DNA from: an uncultured Bacteroidales bacterium
GTDB lineage: Bacteria > Bacteroidota > Bacteroidia > Bacteroidales > Paludibacteraceae
Length of the DNA stretch: 64,000 bases
Direction of reading: 5' to 3'
NCBI GenBank assembly: GCA_949282265.1
Contig: CASDOZ010000011.1
Span: 1-64,000 of the forward strand
Program-made: the position numbers and the translations under genes
In this document: positions 49,422 through 57,940 of the stretch, piece by piece
How positions within the stretch are numbered: position 1 is the first letter of the stretch
Layout of the letters: each line of letters opens with the position of its first letter
The notes under the pieces: model-generated
What the model was told of the DNA's origin: nothing
Seen by the model: only the letters and a program-made list of their open reading frames with translations
The model's database searches: none

Positions 49422-50699
49422 ATGAAGAAACTTTATCTATTAATTATAGCGGCAGTTTTGTTACCACGGATTGGCTTGTTTGCTCGGAATGTAATTGGCA
49501 TACCTTATCAGACAGTTGTGCGCGACTCTCAGGGCAACCCTATGCCGAACGAAGAATTGACAATCCGGTTTTATATTCAAAGGATTTTGTCAACCAAGGA
49601 CGATGCTGTTCCAGCAACGCTTTATAGTGAAACGCATACCGTAATGACAGATGCCAATGGCATGGTTTGTTTGCAGGTCGGTACAGGTACGCCTCTTGAG
49701 GGAAATTTTGCGACACTTGATTGGTGGGGAAAAATCTTTATCAAGACAGAATTGGAACTGGCAGGTGGCAGTGAATCTGTATTTACAACGACGCAGGAAT
49801 TGGCTACCGTACCGTATGCCATGTCTGCAGAAACCGTTTTGTTGCTTAAATCGGAAGATGGTACACGTTGGAGTTTGGAATGCGATAATGATGGTACGTT
49901 GAAAGCAGTCCCGGTGCCTGAACGTTTTACTAAATTGGTGTTTTCCGATGAATTTGAAGGTATTGGTTTGCCAGATGCAGGGAAATGGGGTTACGAGGAA
50001 GGCTATGTGCGAAATGGCGAAGAGCAGTATTACACGGTAGCACGTGAAGAGAATTGCTACCTTGCTGATGGTTGTTTGCATATAGTGTGCCGCAACGACA
50101 GTGCATTGATAGAAAATGCCTTATATGAAAAACCTTGGAGCGGGGATGGATCGCATGGCTATCGTAAGGATACAATTATTCCAATCACTTCCGCGAGCAT
50201 CAACACGAAAGGCAAATTTGCTTTTACGTATGGGCGTGTCGAGGTACGTGCCAAACTGCCCGTATGCCTGGGCTCGTGGCCGGCAATCTGGATGTTCCCG
50301 CAAGATAGGAGTGATTGGCCCGCTTGTGGTGAAATAGATATTATGGAACATGTAGGTTATGCGCCCGGAGATGTATATTTCACACTCCATACAACCGAGT
50401 TGAATGGTAATAACCAGCCGAATCGTTATGCGAACAGTGCGCCAATTGAAAATCCGGAAGACTGGCATGTCTATGCTTTTGAATGGCATAAGGACAGAAT
50501 GTACTGGTATGTGGATGGCGTTTTGGAAGCAACTGTGATTCGGTCGAAGAATTATTCAGTCAGCAATTGGCCGTTTGACAAAGATTTTTATTTGATGCTC
50601 AATTTCGCTTTTGGTGGCGGCTGGGGAGGCCGCGAAGGCGTGGATGTGGAGGCTTTGCCCCGTGAATATGTAATTGATTATGTCAGAATATACCAATAA
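49422..50699 (+). CDS. Two-domain GH16 endo-beta-glucanase
   Basis: 425 residues. Signal peptide (about 1-21); N-terminal beta domain (about 22-165) matching the small protein at 48447; GH16 domain (about 168-425). The active site CGEIDIMEHVG gives E304, D306 and E309, the ExDxxE laminarinase-type spacing, so an endo-beta-1,3 or beta-1,3(4)-glucanase is expected. No lipobox and no T9SS tail are seen, so the location is uncertain: periplasm, or surface through partners. Much of the catalytic domain matches the GH16 lipoprotein at 45299. Confidence 0.9.
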   Translation: MKKLYLLIIAAVLLPRIGLFARNVIGIPYQTVVRDSQGNPMPNEELTIRFYIQRILSTKDDAVPATLYSETHTVMTDANGMVCLQVGTGTPLEGNFATLDWWGKIFIKTELELAGGSESVFTTTQELATVPYAMSAETVLLLKSEDGTRWSLECDNDGTLKAVPVPERFTKLVFSDEFEGIGLPDAGKWGYEEGYVRNGEEQYYTVAREENCYLADGCLHIVCRNDSALIENALYEKPWSGDGSHGYRKDTIIPITSASINTKGKFAFTYGRVEVRAKLPVCLGSWPAIWMFPQDRSDWPACGEIDIMEHVGYAPGDVYFTLHTTELNGNNQPNRYANSAPIENPEDWHVYAFEWHKDRMYWYVDGVLEATVIRSKNYSVSNWPFDKDFYLMLNFAFGGGWGGREGVDVEALPREYVIDYVRIYQ

Positions 50700-50730
50700 A
50701 CACTTAGTTAAATAGTAAAAGAACAAAATC

Positions 50731-52368
50731 ATGAAAAAACGAATTATGCTTGTAGGGACAGTCTTAATGACTGTTTTGTGTAGCTTGTCCGTAAAAGCGG
50801 ATAAAGTGTATTATGTTGATCCGGATGGTAACAATCCTGAGAATATGACAGTGGATGCCGTTTATACAACTTTGGCGGCTGCTGTTTCCCAACTAACGGA
50901 AACAGAGCCGACAACGATTTACTTGAAACCGGATTGTACCTTTTCAGAGGGTGATATTTTATTTGAACAAAGGGCTTATGTCAAAATTATTGGCCATAAT
51001 ACGACTTTTGCAGGAATTCAAAACAAACGTATCTTGATAACGAGAGCGGCTCGCCTAGAATTGAAAGGAATAACATTCCGTAATGTAGATTATTCATATG
51101 GTTCGGGTGGCGCATTGTTTTTCCGTGGTGTTGCAGATGCAAGTTCCGATTTGATTGTGGACAGTTGTGTGTTTGTGGATAATTCAATGCCAGGAAACAG
51201 TGAGTATATAAATGGCGGAGTTGCCATTGCAACGGATGCTAATGACATGAATGTTACAATAACGAATAGTATCTTTAAAAACAATTCGGTTGATAAATAT
51301 GGTGATACGATGCGTGGAGCAGCAGTTCTCCACAAAGGGAAAAATGGAACATTTGAGGTGTCGAATTCGACTTTCGAGGGCAATATGACTGTAGAATCAC
51401 AATCGGGTGCCATGTCGGTCGGATTTTATGATGATTGTGAAAATGTGAAAGCCAGGTTTGTCAATAATACTTTTTACAACAACACGACAAGGACAGTTCC
51501 AACGGGTTCGGTTCCGAATATTCTGATAACAGGCTCGTCTAACGAGGTGCAAGTAGTAAACAATACGTTTTATTTTGACCGACGCGAGGAAGATCCAGGT
51601 GAAGAGTCAGGTGACCAAGAACGTATGAAAGCTGTTTATAAACGCACGGCGGCGATAAATGTAAACCAAAACAATACATTGTATTTTGTAAACAATGCTG
51701 TCGTCGGAATGCGTAGCGCGGTTATTTCGCCTGTGGCAACTGATAGGGAGATTTTTTGTTATAATAATTACAATGTGGTTGTCGAACCTCATGGAAATGT
51801 TTCAGAACTGGTTAATGGCCAGAATGGCAATGTATTGCTGACAGCACGTGAATCAAATGCAGGCGATCCTTTTATAGCGGATATTGAAGCTTTGAACGGT
51901 TTAATGGCAGAAGTGGGAATTTCCTCCACATTGAATACTGATAATTTTGTACCTTATTTGGCAATAAATGAGACAAGTCCGTTGGTAAATGCAGGCATTA
52001 ATGAATACTTGGTATCGAACGAAAATATTGTGCCGGCAGTTGATGTGTTAGGCAATAGCCGCAACGACGGTGGAACTGATATTGGCGCATACGAGTATGT
52101 GGAACAGACCCAAGGCCCCGGAACCGGATTGCTTGATAATGATTTGCGCGCGAAATTGTCCGTATCAGTACAAGAAAGCCAGCTTGTCGTAGAGAATCAT
52201 TCGGAAGAACAATTTGAATTGAGTCTTATACAAATGGACGGCCGTTTGGTGGCGACGATGCCATTGCAACATTCTGTTGCAATAAGCAGAAATGCGCTTC
52301 CGCAGGGAGTCTTGTTGCTCGTTGCAACGAATGGGGTAACTCGGATAACAGAAAAAGTCATATTATAA
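50731..52368 (+). CDS. Exported parallel beta-helix protein, DIGAYE type, copy 1
   Basis: 545 residues. Signal peptide (about 1-23), then a right-handed parallel beta-helix (about 80-440) with stacked turns rich in N and G such as VTITNSIFKNNS and FEVSNSTFEGNM. The choice-of-anchor Q motif GGTDIGAYEYVE is near 450, and a T9SS-like tail (LPQGVLLLVATNG ... KVIL) ends the protein. No catalytic residues of a known polysaccharide lyase family are recognisable. It has a paralogue immediately downstream (20 bases). Its place in the HTCS-linked operon suggests glycan binding or cleavage at the cell surface. Confidence 0.8.
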   Translation: MKKRIMLVGTVLMTVLCSLSVKADKVYYVDPDGNNPENMTVDAVYTTLAAAVSQLTETEPTTIYLKPDCTFSEGDILFEQRAYVKIIGHNTTFAGIQNKRILITRAARLELKGITFRNVDYSYGSGGALFFRGVADASSDLIVDSCVFVDNSMPGNSEYINGGVAIATDANDMNVTITNSIFKNNSVDKYGDTMRGAAVLHKGKNGTFEVSNSTFEGNMTVESQSGAMSVGFYDDCENVKARFVNNTFYNNTTRTVPTGSVPNILITGSSNEVQVVNNTFYFDRREEDPGEESGDQERMKAVYKRTAAINVNQNNTLYFVNNAVVGMRSAVISPVATDREIFCYNNYNVVVEPHGNVSELVNGQNGNVLLTARESNAGDPFIADIEALNGLMAEVGISSTLNTDNFVPYLAINETSPLVNAGINEYLVSNENIVPAVDVLGNSRNDGGTDIGAYEYVEQTQGPGTGLLDNDLRAKLSVSVQESQLVVENHSEEQFELSLIQMDGRLVATMPLQHSVAISRNALPQGVLLLVATNGVTRITEKVIL

Positions 52369-52388
52369 ACCAATTAATTTATAAGTTT

Positions 52389-53960
52389 ATGAATAAAAAA
52401 TCATTATTATCAGGATTGATGGCATGTTGTTTTGGTGCAAGTGCCTTTGCCGCAACGGAGATTTATGTAAAAGCAGGAAGCGGTAACGACAATTATAATG
52501 GAGCTTCGTGGAACACCGCTTTCAAGACATTGCAAAAGGCAGTGTCAAGCGTGAACCCCAATGAAGAAACGATTATTTATTTGGAGCCGGATGCCCTTTT
52601 CGATACGGGGGGAACTTTGACTTTGGGAGAAAATATGCAATTGAGCATTATCGGCGACAATACAACGATTCAGGCTGCAAATCAACCTGGAGCAGCCGGA
52701 CAAGGAGCACGTATTCTTCGTTTGTCATCAGGAAGTAACATCAATATAAAAGGTATTACGTTCCAGAATGGTCGTCAGATAGAATATTATTCGGGAGGAG
52801 CCATCTTCTTTGATGGAGAAACTTTGGAAATCGATAGTTGTAAATTTTTGAACAATGAGGCTGGATCGGGTGGTGGAGCTATTGGTTCGCGTGGTAAACA
52901 CCTTATCATTCGCAATTCATATTTTGAGGGGAACTATTTGTTCTCAGGAGGTGAAGGTGCGGCAGTCATGCATTCTGGTAAAAATGATGATTCCACCGAT
53001 AACACTTTGCTTGTGGAGAATTGTACTTTTTATCAAAATAAAATGACTGACTGGGGTAATGGAACGGCAATTTCTTTGTTTGATGCGTCTGAGGGCAATA
53101 AATATTCGAATATACAGACCGCAAAAATCGCGAACAGTACATTCTTGGAAAATACAACCCCGACAGCATATCAGGCAGCGGTGGATTTCACTCATAATGA
53201 CCAAACGAAGATTCAACTTATCAACAACACGTTCTATAAGCAAGATGGTGCTGTACGTGTTGGCGATATATGGGCAGAAAAAGGTGGGGAAGTTATTATG
53301 ATTAATAATTTGATTTATGCCGAAAAGGCCGGTATCCTTGGAGCAGATAACTATTCTGTGGCAGACTATCGTGCTCCTATTATTGGTTACAATAATATTG
53401 TTGTGGGAACGGAGCGTGGCGTGAATGAAAATATCGACGATGAGTGTTTTAATGAAAAACAGTCGGAGTATAATAATAAAGTTGCGACTACTGCAACTTA
53501 TCCTTTGTCGATGGTCGCATTGGCTACCTCCTTGTCCAATGAAAATAGTTTTGTGCCATATCTGGCCTTGACGGCAGAAAACAGCGATGCGGTGGATGCC
53601 GGGTATTCGGAAGGCGAATATGCAGATCTTGTCCCGGAAACTGACATCCGCGGTTATATGAAAGTTGGTGTACGGGATATTGGAGCTTATGAATATCCGA
53701 GTAAAACGGCTATTTTCTCTCCGAAAGCTGATGTTCCTGATTTCTTCATAATCAGTCAGGGTGAGAATACCGTAACGGTAGTGAATACGGCAAACCACGA
53801 TATTGACTTAAATGTTGTTGACCTTTTTGGGCGTACGGTTTACTCGTCTGTGGTTAAAGATGTGTTGTCCATTAATAAACAGGAATTAAATACACATTGT
53901 GCAGTGTTTGTGCTGAATGATGGTGCAAACCGGAAAGCGCGGAAGTTGATTATTGACTAA
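52389..53960 (+). CDS. Exported parallel beta-helix protein, DIGAYE type, copy 2
   Basis: 523 residues, same plan as the gene before it: signal peptide (SGLMACCFGASAFA), EIYVKAGSGNDNYNGASWNTAFKTLQKAV as first strand block, beta-helix turns (IKGITFQNGR, LIIRNSYFEGNY, TAKIANSTFLENT), the motif VRDIGAYEYP near 435 and a T9SS-like tail ending ARKLIID. Overall likeness to copy 1 is moderate, so the duplication is old. Last gene of the operon; a hairpin follows. Function not known. Confidence 0.8.
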   Translation: MNKKSLLSGLMACCFGASAFAATEIYVKAGSGNDNYNGASWNTAFKTLQKAVSSVNPNEETIIYLEPDALFDTGGTLTLGENMQLSIIGDNTTIQAANQPGAAGQGARILRLSSGSNINIKGITFQNGRQIEYYSGGAIFFDGETLEIDSCKFLNNEAGSGGGAIGSRGKHLIIRNSYFEGNYLFSGGEGAAVMHSGKNDDSTDNTLLVENCTFYQNKMTDWGNGTAISLFDASEGNKYSNIQTAKIANSTFLENTTPTAYQAAVDFTHNDQTKIQLINNTFYKQDGAVRVGDIWAEKGGEVIMINNLIYAEKAGILGADNYSVADYRAPIIGYNNIVVGTERGVNENIDDECFNEKQSEYNNKVATTATYPLSMVALATSLSNENSFVPYLALTAENSDAVDAGYSEGEYADLVPETDIRGYMKVGVRDIGAYEYPSKTAIFSPKADVPDFFIISQGENTVTVVNTANHDIDLNVVDLFGRTVYSSVVKDVLSINKQELNTHCAVFVLNDGANRKARKLIID

Positions 53961-53998
53961 AAGGTTGGGTTGTTAAGGTATAAATTTGGATAGAGTGA

Positions 53999-54034
53999 AG
54001 CCGCCCGGATCTGAGATTTCAGATTCGGGCGGCT
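53999..54034. terminator. Bidirectional terminator hairpin
   Basis: AGCCGCCCG / CGGGCGGCT outer stem of 9 bp with an inner ATCTGA / TCAGAT stem. It lies between the convergent stops at 53960 and 54084 and could serve both strands. There is no long T run. Confidence 0.7.
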
Positions 54035-54083
54035 CTGTTTGTAGTCATTGTGCAATCCCGTGTTTTTTTTGAAACGCCTTTTC

Positions 54084-55706
54084 CTACATCTGTTTTTTCA
54101 GCAGTGCTATTTCGTATGCCTTATAGTAATATTGTATGAAATATTTCCACAACGCTTTTTTGGAAATGTCGGCGGCTTTTTTGCTGATTTGTTCGTGTTG
54201 TTTGGCTTTCATTCCAGCATATTGCATCAGCATGTCAGCAATTTTTTCTACCACTTCGTGTGTATTGTAGTCGGAGCGGTGGATTACACCGATGCCGTTT
54301 TCTATGCTGGTACTGTATTCTGAAACCCATTGGCCGAATCCGGACAAGTCGGTCGTAATGGTCGGTATGTGGAATGCAATGCTTTCGAGCGGCGTGTAGC
54401 CCCATGGCTCGTAATAGCTCGGGAACACGGTTATGTCAAATCCGATCAGGAAATCATAATATGGGCAATTGAATATGCCGCCGTTCTCACAAATATATGA
54501 TGGTACGAAAATGACTTTGACTTTGTTTTCGGGTTGGTTCAGCAAGTGGAACCAGCGCAAAGCCGAGATGACGGGGTCATGTTGGTAGTCATAAAGTTTG
54601 TGTGTGGTAAATTTGTTCCACGAATCGACTGTCGTATGGTTTCGCAACGCTTCCTGCAAACTTCTCCGCGGCCCGGAGATATAGGCTGGTACAGCAATGA
54701 ATGCCACGATTTCACGGTTCAAGTATTGCTTGTCGTTTAGCCGTTTGAGTGCTTCGATAAACACGTCTATGCCTTTGTTTTTGTATTCGTAGCGGCCACT
54801 TGTGGCGACGAATAGGGCATCAGGGGAAACTTTTTGCCCGATGATGGCTTCTGTTACGGCTCGTATTTTGTCACGTGCTTGTTTGCGTTTTTCCGTGAAA
54901 AGTTTTCCTGCCGGTACAAAGTCTGCTTCAAAGCCGTTGGGCGTAACCACATTGGCTTTCTTTTCGAGCAGTTGCTCGCATTCACGGTCGGTAATCGTGC
55001 TTACGGTCGTGAAACAGTCGGCTAAATGGGCAGCGCGTTTTTCAGTGCTGTGTTTGGAAACCATGTTCAGTTCTTCCGCCATTTGGTCGCCGTTGTATTC
55101 ATGCAGATAGTCGTACAACGGTTTTTTGTTGCCGGCAATCGAGCGGCCTATCGAAGTGGCGTGCGTAGTGAACAATGTGGCGATGCGCGGTTCGTATTCC
55201 TTCACGTAATACAACCCGAATGAGGTCATCCATTCATTGAAATGTGCGACGGTCAGGTTGTTTTTGCTCAAATTGTGATATTTGTAGTAACTCACCATGG
55301 CGGCGCCGGCAGCATATCCGAACATCGACGATTCGTCGTAGTCGCCGTATGCGGCAATGGAATTGACACCGAAGCGTTCCCATACGTGGCCGTATATTTC
55401 ATTTTTCTGTAGGAAAAAAGGACGGAAGTCCACCAGGACGGCGATGGGCTTGCCGGGAATGTTCCAGCGGCCGATCCGTAGTTGCAAACCTTTTTCGGCA
55501 GCGGCTTTTTTCCAGCCTTTCAGTAGCGATGCTGATTCGGTGAAATATGGATTTTCCTTGTCTTGCCAAATGTCCGGCCCGAAAAATATGATTTTGTCCT
55601 TGTTTGTTTGTTGCAGAGTTGCAGCTCTTGTGGATAGCACGGTGTAGATTCCTCCTACTTTGTTGCATACTTCCCAACTCGTCTCAAAAATGTACTCTGG
55701 TCGCAT
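54084..55706 (-). CDS. Glycogen synthase, GT3 (eukaryote-type)
   Basis: 540 residues. The N-terminal ETSWEVCNKVGGIYTVLSTRA and the middle FTTHATSIGRS and VTPNGF motifs are those of family GT3, the UDP-glucose glycogen synthase family of fungi and animals, also found in Bacteroidota; GT5 bacterial synthases start KTGGL instead. The C-terminal FPSYYEPWGYTPLES carries the catalytic glutamates. It elongates alpha-1,4-glucan. Its start is 3 bases after the lpxB stop, so it is read in the metH-like/surE/lpxB operon. Confidence 0.9.
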   Translation of the reverse strand: MRPEYIFETSWEVCNKVGGIYTVLSTRAATLQQTNKDKIIFFGPDIWQDKENPYFTESASLLKGWKKAAAEKGLQLRIGRWNIPGKPIAVLVDFRPFFLQKNEIYGHVWERFGVNSIAAYGDYDESSMFGYAAGAAMVSYYKYHNLSKNNLTVAHFNEWMTSFGLYYVKEYEPRIATLFTTHATSIGRSIAGNKKPLYDYLHEYNGDQMAEELNMVSKHSTEKRAAHLADCFTTVSTITDRECEQLLEKKANVVTPNGFEADFVPAGKLFTEKRKQARDKIRAVTEAIIGQKVSPDALFVATSGRYEYKNKGIDVFIEALKRLNDKQYLNREIVAFIAVPAYISGPRRSLQEALRNHTTVDSWNKFTTHKLYDYQHDPVISALRWFHLLNQPENKVKVIFVPSYICENGGIFNCPYYDFLIGFDITVFPSYYEPWGYTPLESIAFHIPTITTDLSGFGQWVSEYSTSIENGIGVIHRSDYNTHEVVEKIADMLMQYAGMKAKQHEQISKKAADISKKALWKYFIQYYYKAYEIALLKKQM

Positions 55707-55709
55707 ATT

Positions 55710-56837
55710 TTATTTTTTATATCTGTTAATGATTAATGTTGCTGCTGTTTGTGCAGCTTTTCCATTTCCTATGTTTTCTTTAATGGACAGATAGGCTTGC
55801 CGCATGTTGTTCCGGTATGTTTCGTCGTGCAGCAATTTTGCCAGTTCTGTCTGTACGTTTCCGGCGGTGAACAGGTGAGCAATCAATTCCCTGACGATTT
55901 CTTGCCCTGCAATGATATTCACCAGCGATATGTATTTTGTTTTGATGAACAGTTTTTTCATTAGCATGGTGAATCGTCCGCCAGGAGCGTGATAGACAAC
56001 TACTTGCGGTGTGCCTATCAATGCTGTTTCGAGTGTGGCTGTGCCGGAGTTGACAATGGCGGCGCGGGCCTGTTGCAGCAGCTCGTAGGTTTGTCCGAAC
56101 AGGACGGGCACATTGCCCGCGAGCCCTGCATAATGTGCCGGTTCTATCCCCGGTGCTCCGGCAATCACGGGCTGACAGTTTGGGAACGCTGTGGCGGCTT
56201 GTATCATGCGTGGCAGGCAGTTGTCTATTTCCTGTATGCGGCTTCCTGCCAACAGGGCAATGATTGGGCTGCCTTCCAAGTTGTTCCGTTCTACAAATGT
56301 TGTAAAATCCTCGTCCTTGCCGGGGCGTTCCGCAATAACCTCCTGCGTTGGGTTTCCCACATAATCAACCTGATAACCGAAACGGGCATAAAATTCAGTC
56401 TCGAACGGGAATATGGTGTACATGTGGTTGATGTACTTTTTGATACTCTTGATCCGGAACGTTTTCCAAGCCCATAATTTCGGTGAGATATAATAATCAA
56501 CAGGCGTTTCTGGCAAATGTTTTTTGACGAATTTTGCCATTTTCAGGTTGAAGCTCGGATAGTCGACCAGAATTACCACGTCCGGCCGGTAGTCAAGAAG
56601 CGCTTGCTTGGCATATCGGAAATTGTCGGATATTTTGTGCCAGTTCCGCATGACGCTGACGAATCCCATGAAGGCCATGTCGCGATAGTGCCGGATGAGC
56701 CGTCCGCCCTGGGCCGCCATTTTGTCGCCACCGAGGCACAGGAAATCGGCTTGCGGATCCAATCTTTTCAGCTCGTGCATCAGATTGGACGCGTGCAAAT
56801 CGCCTGAGGCTTCGCCGGCAATGATAAAGTACTTCAT
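55710..56837 (-). CDS. lpxB: Lipid-A-disaccharide synthase
   Basis: 375 residues, GT19 fold. It starts MKYFIIAGEASGDLHAS, the LpxB signature, and has SPKLWAWKTFRIKSIKKYIN and VDYVGNPTQEVI in the middle and GTATLETALIGTPQVVVY near the C-terminus. It joins UDP-diacylglucosamine and lipid X to form the lipid A disaccharide at the inner membrane. In the operon it lies 14 bases after the small membrane protein. Confidence 0.96.
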   Translation of the reverse strand: MKYFIIAGEASGDLHASNLMHELKRLDPQADFLCLGGDKMAAQGGRLIRHYRDMAFMGFVSVMRNWHKISDNFRYAKQALLDYRPDVVILVDYPSFNLKMAKFVKKHLPETPVDYYISPKLWAWKTFRIKSIKKYINHMYTIFPFETEFYARFGYQVDYVGNPTQEVIAERPGKDEDFTTFVERNNLEGSPIIALLAGSRIQEIDNCLPRMIQAATAFPNCQPVIAGAPGIEPAHYAGLAGNVPVLFGQTYELLQQARAAIVNSGTATLETALIGTPQVVVYHAPGGRFTMLMKKLFIKTKYISLVNIIAGQEIVRELIAHLFTAGNVQTELAKLLHDETYRNNMRQAYLSIKENIGNGKAAQTAATLIINRYKK

Positions 56838-56851
56838 GGATTTGTCGCGTT

Positions 56852-57127
56852 TTAAATGAAATTAATAATCAGTGCTATAATCGGGTAGGGAATGGCTCCA
56901 ATGATAATCCCCTTGGCCAGTTTCCATGTCTCGGCTTTGTAGAGCAGGAAGAACAACGCCATGTTCGGGAACACGGCTACCAAAAAAAGTTTGTTTAACA
57001 TGCCGTACATATTGTAATGTAACAAGGCATTCCAAAGTCCCATACGTTCCACGTATGCGGCAGCAAAAAGCGCTGGTATCAATATGCCGGCAACTATGCC
57101 TATCCAATATTTGTCGAAACGTTGCAT
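56852..57127 (-). CDS. Small membrane protein of unknown function
   Basis: 91 residues with three predicted membrane helices (about 8-27, 43-63, 71-91) and a short charged N-terminus. I do not recognise a family with a known role. A small membrane protein between surE and lpxB is a repeated pattern in Bacteroidales, as far as I recall. The spacing (24 bases after surE, 14 before lpxB) supports a real gene in the operon. Confidence 0.75.
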   Translation of the reverse strand: MQRFDKYWIGIVAGILIPALFAAAYVERMGLWNALLHYNMYGMLNKLFLVAVFPNMALFFLLYKAETWKLAKGIIIGAIPYPIIALIINFI

Positions 57128-57151
57128 AAGGTGCGTGGGGTTGGCAAGAAC

Positions 57152-57901
57152 TTAAAATTGTAAATCCAGTTTGTCCAGCATGGTGTAATCGGTCATATCC
57201 ATTTTGGTCGGGACTACCGAAATATAGCCGTTGGCCAATGCCCATTCATCGGTGTCGGTCGCTTCCGGTTCGTGGTTGTGGAAGTAGCCGGTCATCCAAT
57301 AGTAAGGCTTCCCGGTCGGGTCTATTCGCTTGTCAAACTCCTTGGCCCAGTGTCCTTCGCATTGGCGTGCTGTTTTTATACCTTTTATCGTTCCTTTGGG
57401 GGCATTCACGTTCAGGCAAGTGCCGTATGGAAGTCCTTGGGCAAGCATTTGTTTCGTAATGGATGTTATGTAGGGCTCGAATGTTGAGAAGTCTGCATTT
57501 TGGCTGTGGTCGCACAGCGAATAACCGATGGATAAGATGCCGTTTACGCAGCCTTCAAAAACAGCGCCCATTGTGCCGGAATAAATGACGTTGATGGCGG
57601 CGTTTGAACCGTGGTTGATACCGGAAACAAGTAAATCTGGTTTCTTTTCAGTGAATATCTCGTTCAATGCCAGTTTTACACAGTCAGTCGGCGTGCCGTT
57701 GGTTATAAAAATGCGTAGATTCTCTGCCTCTTCCAATAAACGCAGCCGTATGGGCGCAGTGGCCGTAAGTGCATTCGATTGCCCCGAACGGGGACCATCG
57801 GGGGCAACAACTGTTACCTTGCCGAAAGGGCGCATGAGTTTGATAAGTGTTTGCAATCCTTTGGCTTGGTAACCATCATCATTTGTAAGTAATATTTCCA
57901 T
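57152..57901 (-). CDS. surE: 5'/3'-nucleotidase SurE
   Basis: 249 residues. The metal-binding N-terminus TNDDGY (N7, D8, D9), S39 in PRSGQSNALT and N in SGINHGSNAA are the SurE active-site set. It dephosphorylates nucleoside monophosphates, with a preference that varies between species. It lies 39 bases after the homocysteine-methyltransferase-domain gene and is read with it. Confidence 0.95.
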   Translation of the reverse strand: MEILLTNDDGYQAKGLQTLIKLMRPFGKVTVVAPDGPRSGQSNALTATAPIRLRLLEEAENLRIFITNGTPTDCVKLALNEIFTEKKPDLLVSGINHGSNAAINVIYSGTMGAVFEGCVNGILSIGYSLCDHSQNADFSTFEPYITSITKQMLAQGLPYGTCLNVNAPKGTIKGIKTARQCEGHWAKEFDKRIDPTGKPYYWMTGYFHNHEPEATDTDEWALANGYISVVPTKMDMTDYTMLDKLDLQF

Positions 57902-57940
57902 AATTCAAAAAAACAATTTCCTGTCGTAGGAAGCGTTTTG

